A stretch of 64,000 nucleotides of DNA from CAVTPU01 sp963736695 (GCA_963736695.1 CAVTPU010000004.1:2666001-2730000), one strand, 5' to 3'; counted from the stretch's first letter, positions 9,031-18,965 are shown. Notes: a model not told the origin generated them from the letters alone. Translations and numbers: made by a program.

Positions 9031-10274
9031 GAGGTCAGCTCCAGGATCGTCGCGATGCCCATGCCGCCGCCGACGCAGAGGGTGGCCATGCCATAACGCA
9101 CCGACCGGCGACGCATCTCGTCGAGCAATGTGCCGACGAGCATCGCGCCGGTGGCGCCGAGCGGGTGGCCCATCGCGATCGCGCCGCCGTTGACGTTGAC
9201 GGTCTCCGGGTCGATGCGCATCTCGCGAATGAACCGCAGCGGCACCGCAGCGAATGCCTCGTTCACCTCGAACAGCCCGATATCGTCAACCGACAGACCG
9301 GCGCGGGCGAGCGCCTTGCGGGCCGCGATCTCCGGCCCGGTCAGCATGATGGTGGGTTCCGCGCCGGTGACCGCGGTGGCCACCACTCTTCCGCGCGGAG
9401 TCAGCCCCGCAGCCGCTCCCGCCGCCTCACTGGCGACGAGCACGAGCGCGGCCCCATCGACGAGGCCCGACGAGTTGCCTGCGGTGTGGACGTGGTCGAT
9501 CTGCTCCAACCAGTGATATCGCTGGAGCGCCACCGCGTCGAACCCGCCCATCTCGCCGATTGTCGCGAACGACGGGGCGAGCCGGCCGAGCGTCTCCCTC
9601 TTCGTCTCCGACCGCACGATCTCGTCGTGGTCGAGGATCACCTGCCCGATCTGGTCACGCACCGGGATCACCGCGTCGCCGAACGAACCGCTCGCCCATG
9701 CCCGCGCGGCTTGTTGGTGCGATCGGGCGGCGAACCGGTCGACGTCGTCGCGGGTGAGCCCCTCGACGGTGGCGAGCAGGTCGGCGGAGATGCCTTGCGG
9801 CACGAAGCCGGTGGCGAGGTTGGTCTCAGGGTCCATCGCCCACGCCCCGCCGTCGGAGCCCATCGGCACCCGGGACATCGACTCGACGCCGCCGGCGATC
9901 ACCACATCTTCCCAGCCGGATCGCACCTTTTGAGCCGCGAGGTTCACCGCCTCGAGGCCCGAGGCACAGAACCGGTTCACCGTCGCACCGGCGACCGTCT
10001 CGGGAAGCCCGGCTCGCAGCGCCGCTGTCCGGGCGATCACCATGCCCTGATCGCCGACGGCGGTCACACAACCGAGCACGAGGTCGTCGATGACCCGCGG
10101 ATCGAGCCCGGGCGCGCGGCGGAGCAGTTCGTCGATGAGTTGGACGACAAGGGTGATCGGCTTGACCTCATAGAGGGAGCCGCCAGGGCGTCCGCTGGTC
10201 GCCGGTTTGCCTCGGCCTCGCGGAGTCCGGATGGCGGCGAAGATGAACGCGTCCACGGCGCCAGTCTCGCTCAC
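9027..10274 (-). CDS. fadA: Acetyl-CoA acyltransferase (3-ketoacyl-CoA thiolase)
   Basis: Last step of beta-oxidation: thiolytic cleavage of 3-ketoacyl-CoA. The nucleophilic Cys is in NRFCASGLEAVN, the catalytic His in GGAIAMGHPLGATG, and the second Cys in LCVGGGMG near the C-terminus. Its length (about 415 residues) fits the family. The annotated GTG at 10274 abuts the xylB stop codon. A GTG about sixteen bases further in (MDAFIFAAIRTPRG) is an alternative start. It precedes and overlaps fadB, and it is separated from xylB by no bases at all. Confidence 0.95.
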   Translation of the reverse strand: MSETGAVDAFIFAAIRTPRGRGKPATSGRPGGSLYEVKPITLVVQLIDELLRRAPGLDPRVIDDLVLGCVTAVGDQGMVIARTAALRAGLPETVAGATVNRFCASGLEAVNLAAQKVRSGWEDVVIAGGVESMSRVPMGSDGGAWAMDPETNLATGFVPQGISADLLATVEGLTRDDVDRFAARSHQQAARAWASGSFGDAVIPVRDQIGQVILDHDEIVRSETKRETLGRLAPSFATIGEMGGFDAVALQRYHWLEQIDHVHTAGNSSGLVDGAALVLVASEAAGAAAGLTPRGRVVATAVTGAEPTIMLTGPEIAARKALARAGLSVDDIGLFEVNEAFAAVPLRFIREMRIDPETVNVNGGAIAMGHPLGATGAMLVGTLLDEMRRRSVRYGMATLCVGGGMGIATILELTS

Positions 10275-11777
10275 CTACTGGTCGGAGACAATAGCCTCGC
10301 CGGGCCGCACGCCCTGGTCGAGCACCAGGCCGCTGGCCCGGGCATAGGTTTCCCGGACAGTTTCCACCGGATCGGCCTCATAGCGCCGTGTCGACCCAAG
10401 GGTCCACTGTGGAGGGCTAGCCTCGCCGAGCAGCGTCCAGGCGGCCTGTCGGGCCGCGCCGTCGGCCACATATTCCCCCGGAGGCGGCACGAGTACCGGC
10501 ACGCCGAAGATCGCTGGCGCGATCACCCGAACCGCCTCCGACCGCGCCCCGCCGCCGACGAGAATCACCCGTCGCACCCGCACCCCCAGCCCCACAAGAG
10601 CGTCGAGCCCGTCGGCGAGCGCGCACAGCATGCCCTCGACGGCCGCCCGCGCCACATGCGCGGGGGTGGAGGTCGACAGGCGCATTCCGTGCAGTGCGCC
10701 TGTCGCGTTCGGTCGGTTTGGGGTGCGTTCGCCCTCCAGATAGGGCACGAGAACGAGGCCGCCGGCCCCGGCGGGCGCGGCCAACGCGAGCTCGGAGAGT
10801 CGCTCATGGTCGACGCCGAGCAGCGCTGCCACCGTGTCGAGCACGCGGGCCGCGTTGAGTGTGCAGACCAGGGGAAGAAAGAGCCCGGCGGCGTCGGCGA
10901 AGCCGGCGACCGTGCCGGTGGGGTCGACGGCGGGGCTCGTGCTGACCGCGAACACCGTGCCCGACGTGCCGATCGAGACGATCACGTCGCCGGGGACCGC
11001 CTGCAACCCGAGCGCGGCGGCGGCGTTGTCACCGGTTCCCGGACCGAGAAGCATGCCCGGATTAAGCTGTATGCCCGGCGCCACTGTGCCGATGCTCGCG
11101 CCCGCACTTGCGCCGACACGACCGGCCGCCTGATTCGGCTCCAGCACGGTCGGCACGATCGCCTCGCGCCCCAGAGCCAGACGCAGCAGGTCGAGACGAT
11201 AGGCACCGTCGGCAGGTGACCAATATCCGGTGCCGCTTGCGTCACCACGGTCGGTGGTTAGTGTGTCGAGGCCGGCTGCGCCGGCCAACCGCCACGTGAG
11301 CCAGTCGTGCGGCAAACACACCGCAGCCGTCGCCGCTGCGTGGTCGGGCTCGTGTTCGGCGAGCCAGCGCAGCTTGGTGACGGTGAACGACGCGACGGGC
11401 ACGCTGCCGACCGACCGCGCCCAGCGGTCGGCACCGACGGCGGGACCATCGGCGGCCCCGAGTTCGGTGACGAGGTCGGTCGCGGCGGCCGCCGACCGGG
11501 TGTCGTTCCACAACAACGCTGGCCGAACCACCGATCCCGACTCATCGAGGCACACCATGCCGTGCTGTTGTGCCGCCACCGAGATCGCGGCCACGTCGGC
11601 GAGACCGCCGGCGTCGGTGACGGCCCGGTCCAGTGCCAGCCACCAGCGCTCGGGGTCGACCTCGGTGCCGTCGGGGTGCGGCGACCGACCCGACCGCACG
11701 AGCGCACCGGTTTCGGCGTCGCGGATGACGACTTTGCAGCTCTGCGTCGACGAGTCGACCCCGGCGACCAGCGTCAT
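10275..11777 (-). CDS. xylB: Xylulokinase
   Basis: FGGY-family sugar kinase that phosphorylates D-xylulose with ATP to xylulose 5-phosphate. The N-terminal domain starts VAGVDSSTQSCKVVIRD, and the substrate loop includes QQHGMVCLDE, typical of xylulokinases. The C-terminal domain has IVSIGTSGTVF and the ILVGGGARSEAV nucleotide loop. I place the start at ATG 11777, giving 500 residues. The open frame continues upstream into xylA but that part lacks family sequence. The gene begins four bases after the xylA stop and ends directly against fadA. Confidence 0.96.
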   Translation of the reverse strand: MTLVAGVDSSTQSCKVVIRDAETGALVRSGRSPHPDGTEVDPERWWLALDRAVTDAGGLADVAAISVAAQQHGMVCLDESGSVVRPALLWNDTRSAAAATDLVTELGAADGPAVGADRWARSVGSVPVASFTVTKLRWLAEHEPDHAAATAAVCLPHDWLTWRLAGAAGLDTLTTDRGDASGTGYWSPADGAYRLDLLRLALGREAIVPTVLEPNQAAGRVGASAGASIGTVAPGIQLNPGMLLGPGTGDNAAAALGLQAVPGDVIVSIGTSGTVFAVSTSPAVDPTGTVAGFADAAGLFLPLVCTLNAARVLDTVAALLGVDHERLSELALAAPAGAGGLVLVPYLEGERTPNRPNATGALHGMRLSTSTPAHVARAAVEGMLCALADGLDALVGLGVRVRRVILVGGGARSEAVRVIAPAIFGVPVLVPPPGEYVADGAARQAAWTLLGEASPPQWTLGSTRRYEADPVETVRETYARASGLVLDQGVRPGEAIVSDQ

Positions 11778-11781
11778 CGCC

Positions 11782-12981
11782 TCACCCTTCGGTGCAGCCG
11801 AGCAGGTGTTCGACCGCCAACTGATTGAGTGCGACGTTGCCGGAGCCGCGCGCGCCCGCGGCCGTACGGTCGAAGTCTTCATAGGCCGAGCGGTCCGCGA
11901 GCAGGTCGCCAACCGACTCGCCCGAGCCGAGGGTTGGGGTCGCCAACTGGGCGACGCGGCTCGCGGCGAGCGCCGCCACGACTCGCGGGTCGGATCGATA
12001 GGCCGCGGCACGCTCCTTGAGCAACAGATAGGTGCGCATGTTGGCGCGGGCGGAGGCCCACACTCCGGTCACGTCCTCGGTCCGCGACGGCTTGTAGTCG
12101 AAGTGGCGGGGGCCGTCATAGCTTCGTCCGCCCTCCGGCCCGCCGAACTCCAGCAGGTCGACGAGGAAGAACGCGGAGAGCACGTCGCCGTGGCCGAACA
12201 CGAGGTCCTGGTCGAATTTGATGCCGCGCTGCCCGTTGAGGTCGATGTGGAAAAGCTTGTTGTGCCACAGGGCCTGGCTGACTCCGTGCACGACGTTGAG
12301 TCCGGCCATCTGCTCATGGCCCACTTCGGGGTTGAGCCCGACGAGTTCCTCGTGCGCGAGGCTGCCGATGAACGCGAGGGCGTGTCCGATGGTCGGCAGC
12401 AGAATGTCGCCGCGTGGTTCGTTCGGTTTGGGTTCGAGTGCGAACCGAATGCCGTAGCCCTGGTCGATGACGTATTGGCAGAGGACGTCGAGCGCCTCGC
12501 GATAACGGTCGAGGGCCGCCCGCACGTCTTTGACACCGTCGTATTCGGCGCCTTCCCGGCCGCCCCACAACACGTAGGTGTGGGCTCCCAGTTCGGCGGC
12601 GAGGTCGAGGTTGCGCAGGACCTTGCGCAGGGCGTACCGGCGAATGTCACGGTCGTTGTTGGTCAACGCGCCGTCTTTGAAGACGGGATGAGTGAAGAGG
12701 TTCGTTGTGATCATGGGTACGACGAGCCCGGTCTCGGCCAACGCCCGAGTGAACCGGCTGATGTGGGCGGCTCGCTCGGCGTCGGTGGCCTCGGCGGGAA
12801 TCAGATCGTCGTCGTGAAGTGTCACCCCATATGCACCGAGTTCGGCGAGTCGATGGGTGATCTCAACCGCGTCGAGTGGCTCACGGGTGGCGTCGCCGAA
12901 CGGGTCGCGGGCCTGCCAGCCGACGGTCCACAGACCAAAGGTGAACCGGTCTTCCGGCACTGGTCGCAGCTGGGTGGACAT
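11782..12981 (-). CDS. xylA: Xylose isomerase
   Basis: Interconverts D-xylose and D-xylulose, feeding xylulokinase encoded next to it. The TIM-barrel signatures are present: VTLHDDDLIP (catalytic His), the NLFTHPVFKDGALT segment, the metal-binding EPKPNEPRGD region, HIDLNGQRG and HFDYKPSRT. At 399 residues it belongs to the shorter class I actinobacterial xylose isomerases. I chose ATG 12981, which has GGAGG five bases ahead. An upstream GTG would add two residues only. It is the first gene of the xylA-xylB-fadA-fadB string. No xylR regulator is nearby. Confidence 0.97.
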   Translation of the reverse strand: MSTQLRPVPEDRFTFGLWTVGWQARDPFGDATREPLDAVEITHRLAELGAYGVTLHDDDLIPAEATDAERAAHISRFTRALAETGLVVPMITTNLFTHPVFKDGALTNNDRDIRRYALRKVLRNLDLAAELGAHTYVLWGGREGAEYDGVKDVRAALDRYREALDVLCQYVIDQGYGIRFALEPKPNEPRGDILLPTIGHALAFIGSLAHEELVGLNPEVGHEQMAGLNVVHGVSQALWHNKLFHIDLNGQRGIKFDQDLVFGHGDVLSAFFLVDLLEFGGPEGGRSYDGPRHFDYKPSRTEDVTGVWASARANMRTYLLLKERAAAYRSDPRVVAALAASRVAQLATPTLGSGESVGDLLADRSAYEDFDRTAAGARGSGNVALNQLAVEHLLGCTEG

Positions 12982-13017
12982 CGCCACCTCCGTTGAAGTG
13001 AGCCCGTACGGGGGTTT

Positions 13018-13032
13018 GTTGGAGGACTCAAC
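13018..13032. promoter_or_regulatory. Possible operator upstream of xylA
   Basis: A short inverted repeat GTTG-N7-CAAC stands about 37-51 bases upstream of the xylA start, next to an AT-richer ACTTATT stretch. Xylose operons are commonly controlled by a repressor binding such a site, but this repeat is short and no regulator gene is close, so it is a weak candidate. Confidence 0.25.
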
Positions 13033-13105
13033 TTATTCGCTGAGCTGCGACGATGTCAAGATCATCGGAGATCGGCTTCGTCGATTCGACCAAGAAACCC
13101 GCGCC

Positions 13106-14131
13106 CTACGGCCGGATGGGCTCGGGGATGTCGATCGAGCACCGACGGTCGATCTGCGGCCGGGGACGGATATGTCGCCCGATGGCGGTCAGCAGCGAGT
13201 CTTCGACGTGAAAGTCACGGACCCGGGTGACGAACGCCGGCAACTCGGTGCGATTGGCGCACGCGACTTCGGTCTTCACACTGCCCGTGGGGAAGTTCTC
13301 CACCCCACCGCGGGCGTGCAGAAACGTGACGAAGGCGTCGTCGACGCTGATGACGTGTCCACGCGCGAGACGCAACTCGGTCGAATCTCCGCTGGTCACC
13401 TCGACGACAACCAGCGGCAGGATCGGTGTCTGCACTGCCGACTGGACCGCGACGAGGGTCAACACCAGGATCGCAGCCTGGGAGACCCCGGCGAAGATAT
13501 GGGCAAACCACGTCGGCAACGACCCGGTCAAACCGAACGCGACAAACGGCGGACAGATCAACAAGGCCATGATCAGCCACTCGCGACTACCCCACGCCTC
13601 GATCACCGCTGGAGTGATGAGCCAGACATATCCGGCGAGCAGCGTCACGGCGATCGCGACGCCCGCCGGCAGAAAGTGATGCACCCGCCACGGCGGGCGT
13701 TGAGTGACCGCGACTGCCGCCGGCACGAGCAGCGGCAACGCATAGATCTTCCAGGTGCAGAGTGCGAGCACGAATATCGCGCCGACGAACCACGGCGGCG
13801 CGACGTTGGCGGCACGGACGATCAACGGGGGATGAGTTTGCAGGAGGCTCCCCTCGGGCGCCGCCGCCACGGCGGCGCGGAGGATGCCGCCGGCTGAGAA
13901 GATCGCGATCAACACCATGGTCGCGATCGCCGTGACCGTGGCGAAGAGAGCGGCGACGAGGTTGAGCGGCGCCACGTTGGAGACTAGGAGCAGGGTCGTC
14001 TGCAGCTCGCCGCCGGACTCCACCCACAGGCGCAGAATCGACAAGGCCGTCGGAGCGCCGACAACCACGGTCCAGAACGCTTCCCGATGCTTGTCACGGG
14101 AGGCGCGCACGGCGGCGGGCACTGTGCTCAC
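13106..14131 (-). CDS. Polytopic membrane protein of unknown function
   Basis: A 341-residue protein with about six or seven hydrophobic helices up to roughly residue 245 and a C-terminal soluble domain of about 95 residues (from VEVTSGDSTELRLA). I recognise no transporter or enzyme motif. Its start overlaps the stop of the solute-binding lipoprotein gene by four bases, so the two are translationally coupled. That coupling, with no ATPase or permease nearby, suggests it is the membrane partner of the binding protein. A role in sensing rather than transport is an inference. Confidence 0.75.
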   Translation of the reverse strand: MSTVPAAVRASRDKHREAFWTVVVGAPTALSILRLWVESGGELQTTLLLVSNVAPLNLVAALFATVTAIATMVLIAIFSAGGILRAAVAAAPEGSLLQTHPPLIVRAANVAPPWFVGAIFVLALCTWKIYALPLLVPAAVAVTQRPPWRVHHFLPAGVAIAVTLLAGYVWLITPAVIEAWGSREWLIMALLICPPFVAFGLTGSLPTWFAHIFAGVSQAAILVLTLVAVQSAVQTPILPLVVVEVTSGDSTELRLARGHVISVDDAFVTFLHARGGVENFPTGSVKTEVACANRTELPAFVTRVRDFHVEDSLLTAIGRHIRPRPQIDRRCSIDIPEPIRP

Positions 14132-15138
14132 TGTGGGCCTTTGGAGTCATAGTCGGCCAGATCCTCGACCTCGTCCGCGTGATCGACGGCGGGCTGTGAT
14201 CGATATCTGGCCGGGTCGAGTTCCGTGCCGATGGTGTGGTCATAGGCGCGCAGCCAGGGAGTGCTTTCTCCCCCCTGGCCGGCCCGATACCAGCGGTAGA
14301 GATAGTAGGTGATCAGTTTGCGCAGAGCCGGATCGTCCTTGCGCACCGCGATGCCGAGCCGTTCGTCCTCGGCGGCGATGCCCAGTTTGAGGATCTCAAG
14401 GAGTTTCTTACCACTGCTCTCCCGGTCGGCTCGGAGGAAACCCGCGAGCACTGACAAATCAGTGCTGAACGCGTCATAACGACCGCTCTTGAGTCCGTTC
14501 ACACAGTCCACATTGGTGTCGACAGGCAGCGGGGTGATGCCTTTGTCTTTCAACGCTCTTTCGGACGTCGACCCGTTGGTGGTGCACACCCGCACGCCGG
14601 GCGCGCGCAAATCCTCGATCGTCTCCAGTGTCTTCGCGCGATCCGTGCGCGCCAGCACTGCCTGTGGCACCAGCTGATAGGGCCCGGCGAAGCCGACGAG
14701 CTTCTCCCGCTCCTCCGTCATGGAGAAGCTCGCGATGACCACGTCGACCCGGTTCTGACCAAGCGCGGACTGGCGTTCGGCCAAAGTTCGCACCGGAACC
14801 CAGTCGATCCGGTCCTCGGTGAACCCGAGCGACTCGGCGACGGACTTCGCGAGCTCGATCTCGAATCCGGACCGTTCGTGAGTCTTCGGATCGATGTAAT
14901 ACATATAGGGCACGTCTTCCCAGACGCCGATGCGCAGGCGCTGTTTGTTGCGCAGCGTCGGCGACTTCTCCCGCAGCGACTCGACGCTCTCCTGCGGGGT
15001 GGCCTGCTCCGCGCACGACGCCATGCCCGTGACCGCCATCAAGGCCGAGACCGCGATGACCGCCGCGATCGACCGCCACCAGGCCAGACTCATCCTGGGC
15101 GCGCTGTGACGCGACTGCGGAGATGACGGCTTAGACAT
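14128..15138 (-). CDS. Family-3 solute-binding lipoprotein (glutamate/glutamine-binding type)
   Basis: An extracytoplasmic binding protein of the amino-acid type. A basic N-terminus precedes a hydrophobic helix ending ALMAVTGMASC, a lipobox-like site (the residue three before Cys is Met rather than Leu). The mature part begins LRIGVWEDVPYMYYID and has GFEIELAKSVAESLG, RVDVVIASFSMTEERE and GIAVRKDDPAL, all typical of SBP family 3. Instead of permease and ATPase genes it is followed by an overlapping polytopic membrane protein. Mycobacterial GlnH is a comparable binding protein working with a non-ABC membrane partner. Confidence 0.88.
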   Translation of the reverse strand: MSKPSSPQSRHSAPRMSLAWWRSIAAVIAVSALMAVTGMASCAEQATPQESVESLREKSPTLRNKQRLRIGVWEDVPYMYYIDPKTHERSGFEIELAKSVAESLGFTEDRIDWVPVRTLAERQSALGQNRVDVVIASFSMTEEREKLVGFAGPYQLVPQAVLARTDRAKTLETIEDLRAPGVRVCTTNGSTSERALKDKGITPLPVDTNVDCVNGLKSGRYDAFSTDLSVLAGFLRADRESSGKKLLEILKLGIAAEDERLGIAVRKDDPALRKLITYYLYRWYRAGQGGESTPWLRAYDHTIGTELDPARYRSQPAVDHADEVEDLADYDSKGPQ

Positions 15139-15238
15139 CTGGACCCCATTGGCGAAAGGTGATGGCGATCACTCAATGTAGCGGAATCGGGCAATGCCTC
15201 ACATCGGCCATTTGCTCGATTGCCATGCCGTGAACCGA

Positions 15239-15282
15239 CGGCGCCGCCAGCGGGTGAACAGATATACCCGCTGGCGGCGCCG
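15239..15282. terminator. Strong hairpin terminator after the first subtilase
   Basis: A 17-bp perfect stem (15239-15255 with 15266-15282) and a 10-base loop lie 27 bases beyond the stop codon of the minus-strand protease and upstream of the binding-protein start. It lacks a clear U-tract, as many actinobacterial terminators do. Confidence 0.7.
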
Positions 15283-15309
15283 GTCACATAGCCGAACCTC
15301 GGCCTATGA

Positions 15310-18300
15310 TCACTTGCTGGATGTTGGTGCGGTGATGCGATAGGCGCGCAGAACCGTCTGCTTCACGGTGTCGCCACCGTTGTCCGTCGCGGTCGCCCGC
15401 CACGACAAGAACCCTGCCGCGTTGGGGTGCCGCACGACGATCTCCCACCCGGTGGCTCGCTTCGTCACCGGCACGGATCGCCAGGTTTTCCCGTCGTCGA
15501 ACGACACGTCCACGGTCAGCGACTTCACCTTGGTGAGCCCCGACACCACCTGACGGTCCACTGTGATCGGAATGCGCAGTTGCGTTCCCACTGTCACACC
15601 GTTGTTCGCCAGTGACGGTGTCATCCGAACGGCGCTGACCGGCAGTGGAACCTTGGACGTCGCTGGGACACGACCCGACGTGAAGAACCACTCGGCGGTC
15701 ACGTCTGTGCTCAGATCCATGAAGCTCTGCTTCGCATGCTGGACGACTCGATAACTCGCACGACCGGCAGGAACCGTGAACTCGGCGTAACCACCGTCGG
15801 CTCGCCCGATCTCCGTCCCATTGCGATAGATCACCGTTGTCTCAGCGTCCGCTCCCATGATGTGACCGTCGTGCCCAGCCCGATCGGCCCACATTCCGGG
15901 CGCGACGACGATGAGGTCACCGGACCGATACACAGATGGTTGCAGGCTCGACGGCATTGCGGGACCGAACGGTCCCGTGTTCCACTGCACAGACTGTCGA
16001 CTGCCAGCACGGTGATTGCGCATCACGGAATCGAGCACTTCAGCTTTGTCTGCTTCAAGCGGGTCTGCCGCGTTGAAGACCATGAGGCTGTCAAGCCACT
16101 GCACGCCCTCCCCGCCGTAATACTCCGTGCGGGTGGCAGGCAATCTGTATGCCGATTCGGTGGCGACCGACCCTCCCGAAGGAGACAACGGATCGATGGC
16201 GAATGCCAACTTCCACGCTGTGCGGTTTGGCATCACGGCCGCGTAGCTGTCGTCGACTCGGCCCAGCTCCGACGCACGGAACTGTTTCTGCGTAACGATG
16301 GGCAGTCGCCCACGACTCTGCAACGCCAATGTGTAGGAGTAGGGACTGCCGTCAAAGCTGCCATCAGCCGCTCGACGCATCCACTGACTGGCGACCAGGC
16401 CGGAATACTGCGAGCTTGGTGCCGGCGCTCCGACGTTTCCGACATACAATTTCCCAACCGACTCCCCCACAGTCGCCCCTGGAGTCGAGTGTGGCAACAC
16501 GTGCGAGTAGTTAGCACTGTCGCCCGCTCCCACAGCTTCACGATTGGGTGGGGTCAACCCCACACGTGTCGCACGGCGAGCGTCGAAGACCAACGAAAGA
16601 TCGCGGTTCACCTTCACCATCGGCGCACTCATGAGTGCTCCACTCGCGTGATCCCCATCGGGTGTGAGTGTTTCGATGAACGCAGTGACGTCATACATGC
16701 CCGCCACGAGCCGGGTGTGAATGGAACCAGTCGGGTCAAAGAGAAACTTCGACTCCGTGCTGTTGAATCCCGACAACATGACGTCCTGGCCGCTCGCCGC
16801 GCCAGTGCGGTCACGAGTGGTGATGGTGACGTTGTAGCTCTCTGCTTCTTTGTTGATCGCGATCGGGGTCACCACCTGGGTGCCCCGGCTCGTCGCCACC
16901 AGATGACCGATGTAGTGACCATTCGGGCCCGCGACCTTGGTGTTCATCGTGACAGTGATGCTCGTTTCGCCCTTCGCCGGCACAGTCACCGACGACGCGC
17001 TCATCGTGAACATTCCTGCGGGAAGCCGCGCTCCCGCTGGGCCGGTGATCTTCGCTGACAACGCGAGGGTCAGTGGGCCGCCGCCGAGATTGCGGTAGGT
17101 CAGCTTTCGTACCAGCGGTTTGTCATCGGTATGCGGCCAGAGCGCCACACCGAATGACATGCTCGCGGGCTGACTGACCACGCCCTGGTTAATGACGCGG
17201 GCGGCGTCGACCCGACCCGCCCCCTGATCCCACACAGACAACGCGGGAGAGGTCTTCGCTGAGGCCACCAACGCGGCCTTCATCGACTCGCCCGACCAAT
17301 CCGGGTGAAGCTGGGCGAGAAGCGCAGCGACGCCGACAACATGGGGCGTCGCCATCGACGTTCCCGAGGCGCTGACATATTGAGAGCCGACCGGATCACC
17401 CATCTGGGTGCCGGCAGCCTTCGCCGCGATGATGCCGACACCAGGCGCGGTGATCTCCGGCTTGAGGCCGAAATCACCGATCCGCGGTCCGCGACTGGAG
17501 AAGCCAGCGATTCCGTTGACGCGATCGACCGCGCCGACCGTCAGCGCCGCGTCCGCACTCCCCGGCGACCCCACCGTCTCTGTCCCCGGGCCTTCGTTGC
17601 CCGCCGCGATCACGAAGAGCGTGCCGAACCGAGCCGACAGGTCGTTGACCGCCTGCTCCAGCGGGTCGATCTCGGCGCTGTCACCACCGCCGAGGCTCAG
17701 GTTCACTACTCGGGCGTGTTTCTGCTCCGCTGCCCATTGCATGCCGGCGAGGATCGCCGACTCGGAGCAGTCGACTTCGCCGCACACCTTGCCCGCGACG
17801 ATCTTGGCATCGGGCGCCACGCCCGCATAAGCCCCTTTCGACGCAACGCCACTGCCAGCGATGATCGACGCGACATGGGTGCCGTGCCCGACCCCGTCCG
17901 CGGCGCTGGCCTCCTCAGTGAAGTTGGCGGTGTCGGCGACTCTGCCCTTGAGGTCTGGATGATTGGCGTCGACGCCCGTGTCAAGCACCGCGACAGTGAC
18001 GCCCTTTCCGGTGTAGCCAGCCTTGCGAGCCTCCGGAACGCCGATCTGTTCGTTGCTCTTCGCGTCGGTGGGGAAACGTTTGCCGTCGAGCCAGATGTGC
18101 CGCACATCAGCGGCCCGCGCCGAGGGCTTCCCCGACTGAGCCACGATCCCGTCCCACCATTGCGGGGCAGCGGACTTCTCTACTCGTACGGCGACCGCGT
18201 TCTGCGGCGTCAAGACGCGCACCGTGCGGACCCCGCTGGCCGTGACCGCCGCCGAGTTTGCCGTTGTGGCCTCCACGAGCAGCGGCACGCTCGAGGTTCG

Positions 18301-18675
18301 CGCGTCGTCATAGCCGAATCTGAGCAACGTCGTCACGTCAAACAGCCGCCGGTCGAGCACGCCTGTCCCGATGAGCTGGCGGGCGTCGCTCGGGACCACG
18401 ATGACGTGCTTGTCGGCGGTGCGATAGGTGGCGAATGACTGTCCTTTCCGGCCCTTCCCCGGAATGGTCGCCACGACCTTCCCCGCCGGATCGACTACGA
18501 CTCGATCGCCAGTAATCAATGTAATCGTACGAGTCGTGCCGGCTTTGCCCTTCGACGGGCTCGCCGCCGACCGCACCACGTCGGCGGCGGCGAACCCAGA
18601 GGCCACCACCCCAGCGGCACCAAGCATCAGAACCCCGATGCCCGCTGCCACCCACTGTCTTGTTCCGCGTTTCAC
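15310..18675 (-). CDS. Secreted subtilisin-like serine protease (S8) with large C-terminal region
   Basis: Secreted protease of 1121 residues. The signal peptide runs from MKRGTRQW through a hydrophobic stretch to about residue 35, followed by a propeptide-like region. The catalytic triad is clear: Asp in VAVLDTGVDANHPDL, His in GHGTHVASIIAG, and Ser in ASGTSMATPHVVGVAALL. Past the peptidase domain are about 600 residues of beta-rich C-terminal sequence without recognised repeats. I chose GTG 18675, because GGAAGGATG precedes it and a signal peptide follows at once. The longer frame upstream has no signal character. Confidence 0.93.
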   Translation of the reverse strand: MKRGTRQWVAAGIGVLMLGAAGVVASGFAAADVVRSAASPSKGKAGTTRTITLITGDRVVVDPAGKVVATIPGKGRKGQSFATYRTADKHVIVVPSDARQLIGTGVLDRRLFDVTTLLRFGYDDARTSSVPLLVEATTANSAAVTASGVRTVRVLTPQNAVAVRVEKSAAPQWWDGIVAQSGKPSARAADVRHIWLDGKRFPTDAKSNEQIGVPEARKAGYTGKGVTVAVLDTGVDANHPDLKGRVADTANFTEEASAADGVGHGTHVASIIAGSGVASKGAYAGVAPDAKIVAGKVCGEVDCSESAILAGMQWAAEQKHARVVNLSLGGGDSAEIDPLEQAVNDLSARFGTLFVIAAGNEGPGTETVGSPGSADAALTVGAVDRVNGIAGFSSRGPRIGDFGLKPEITAPGVGIIAAKAAGTQMGDPVGSQYVSASGTSMATPHVVGVAALLAQLHPDWSGESMKAALVASAKTSPALSVWDQGAGRVDAARVINQGVVSQPASMSFGVALWPHTDDKPLVRKLTYRNLGGGPLTLALSAKITGPAGARLPAGMFTMSASSVTVPAKGETSITVTMNTKVAGPNGHYIGHLVATSRGTQVVTPIAINKEAESYNVTITTRDRTGAASGQDVMLSGFNSTESKFLFDPTGSIHTRLVAGMYDVTAFIETLTPDGDHASGALMSAPMVKVNRDLSLVFDARRATRVGLTPPNREAVGAGDSANYSHVLPHSTPGATVGESVGKLYVGNVGAPAPSSQYSGLVASQWMRRAADGSFDGSPYSYTLALQSRGRLPIVTQKQFRASELGRVDDSYAAVMPNRTAWKLAFAIDPLSPSGGSVATESAYRLPATRTEYYGGEGVQWLDSLMVFNAADPLEADKAEVLDSVMRNHRAGSRQSVQWNTGPFGPAMPSSLQPSVYRSGDLIVVAPGMWADRAGHDGHIMGADAETTVIYRNGTEIGRADGGYAEFTVPAGRASYRVVQHAKQSFMDLSTDVTAEWFFTSGRVPATSKVPLPVSAVRMTPSLANNGVTVGTQLRIPITVDRQVVSGLTKVKSLTVDVSFDDGKTWRSVPVTKRATGWEIVVRHPNAAGFLSWRATATDNGGDTVKQTVLRAYRITAPTSSK

Positions 18676-18965
18676 CGAAAACCATCCTTCCCGCGCATGT
18701 CTGCGGTGACATACGCCTGCCGCTTTAAAGACCAGCAGCGACGGCGGTAAGGATGGCAACTGAGAGCTGTATCACACTTATATATGTAAGTCCCATGCAT
18801 GCGTTGGAGACGCAAAAAGGTCCTCAGCAATGTGGGAAGCGGCGGAATCAATCTGGTTAGCCTACCCAAATCACTATGTACCACCACAACATGGGCCGAA
18901 GATTCTTTTCACCCAGCAATCTCTTGTTCCGTGACTAATCGCCTGAACGGGCTGATACTTGAGCC

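Noticed and set aside
9165..12996. Long plus-strand open frames opposite fadA, xylB and xylA.
   Set aside because: Their translations are low-complexity antisense of strongly conserved enzymes; no family sequence or ribosome site is seen.
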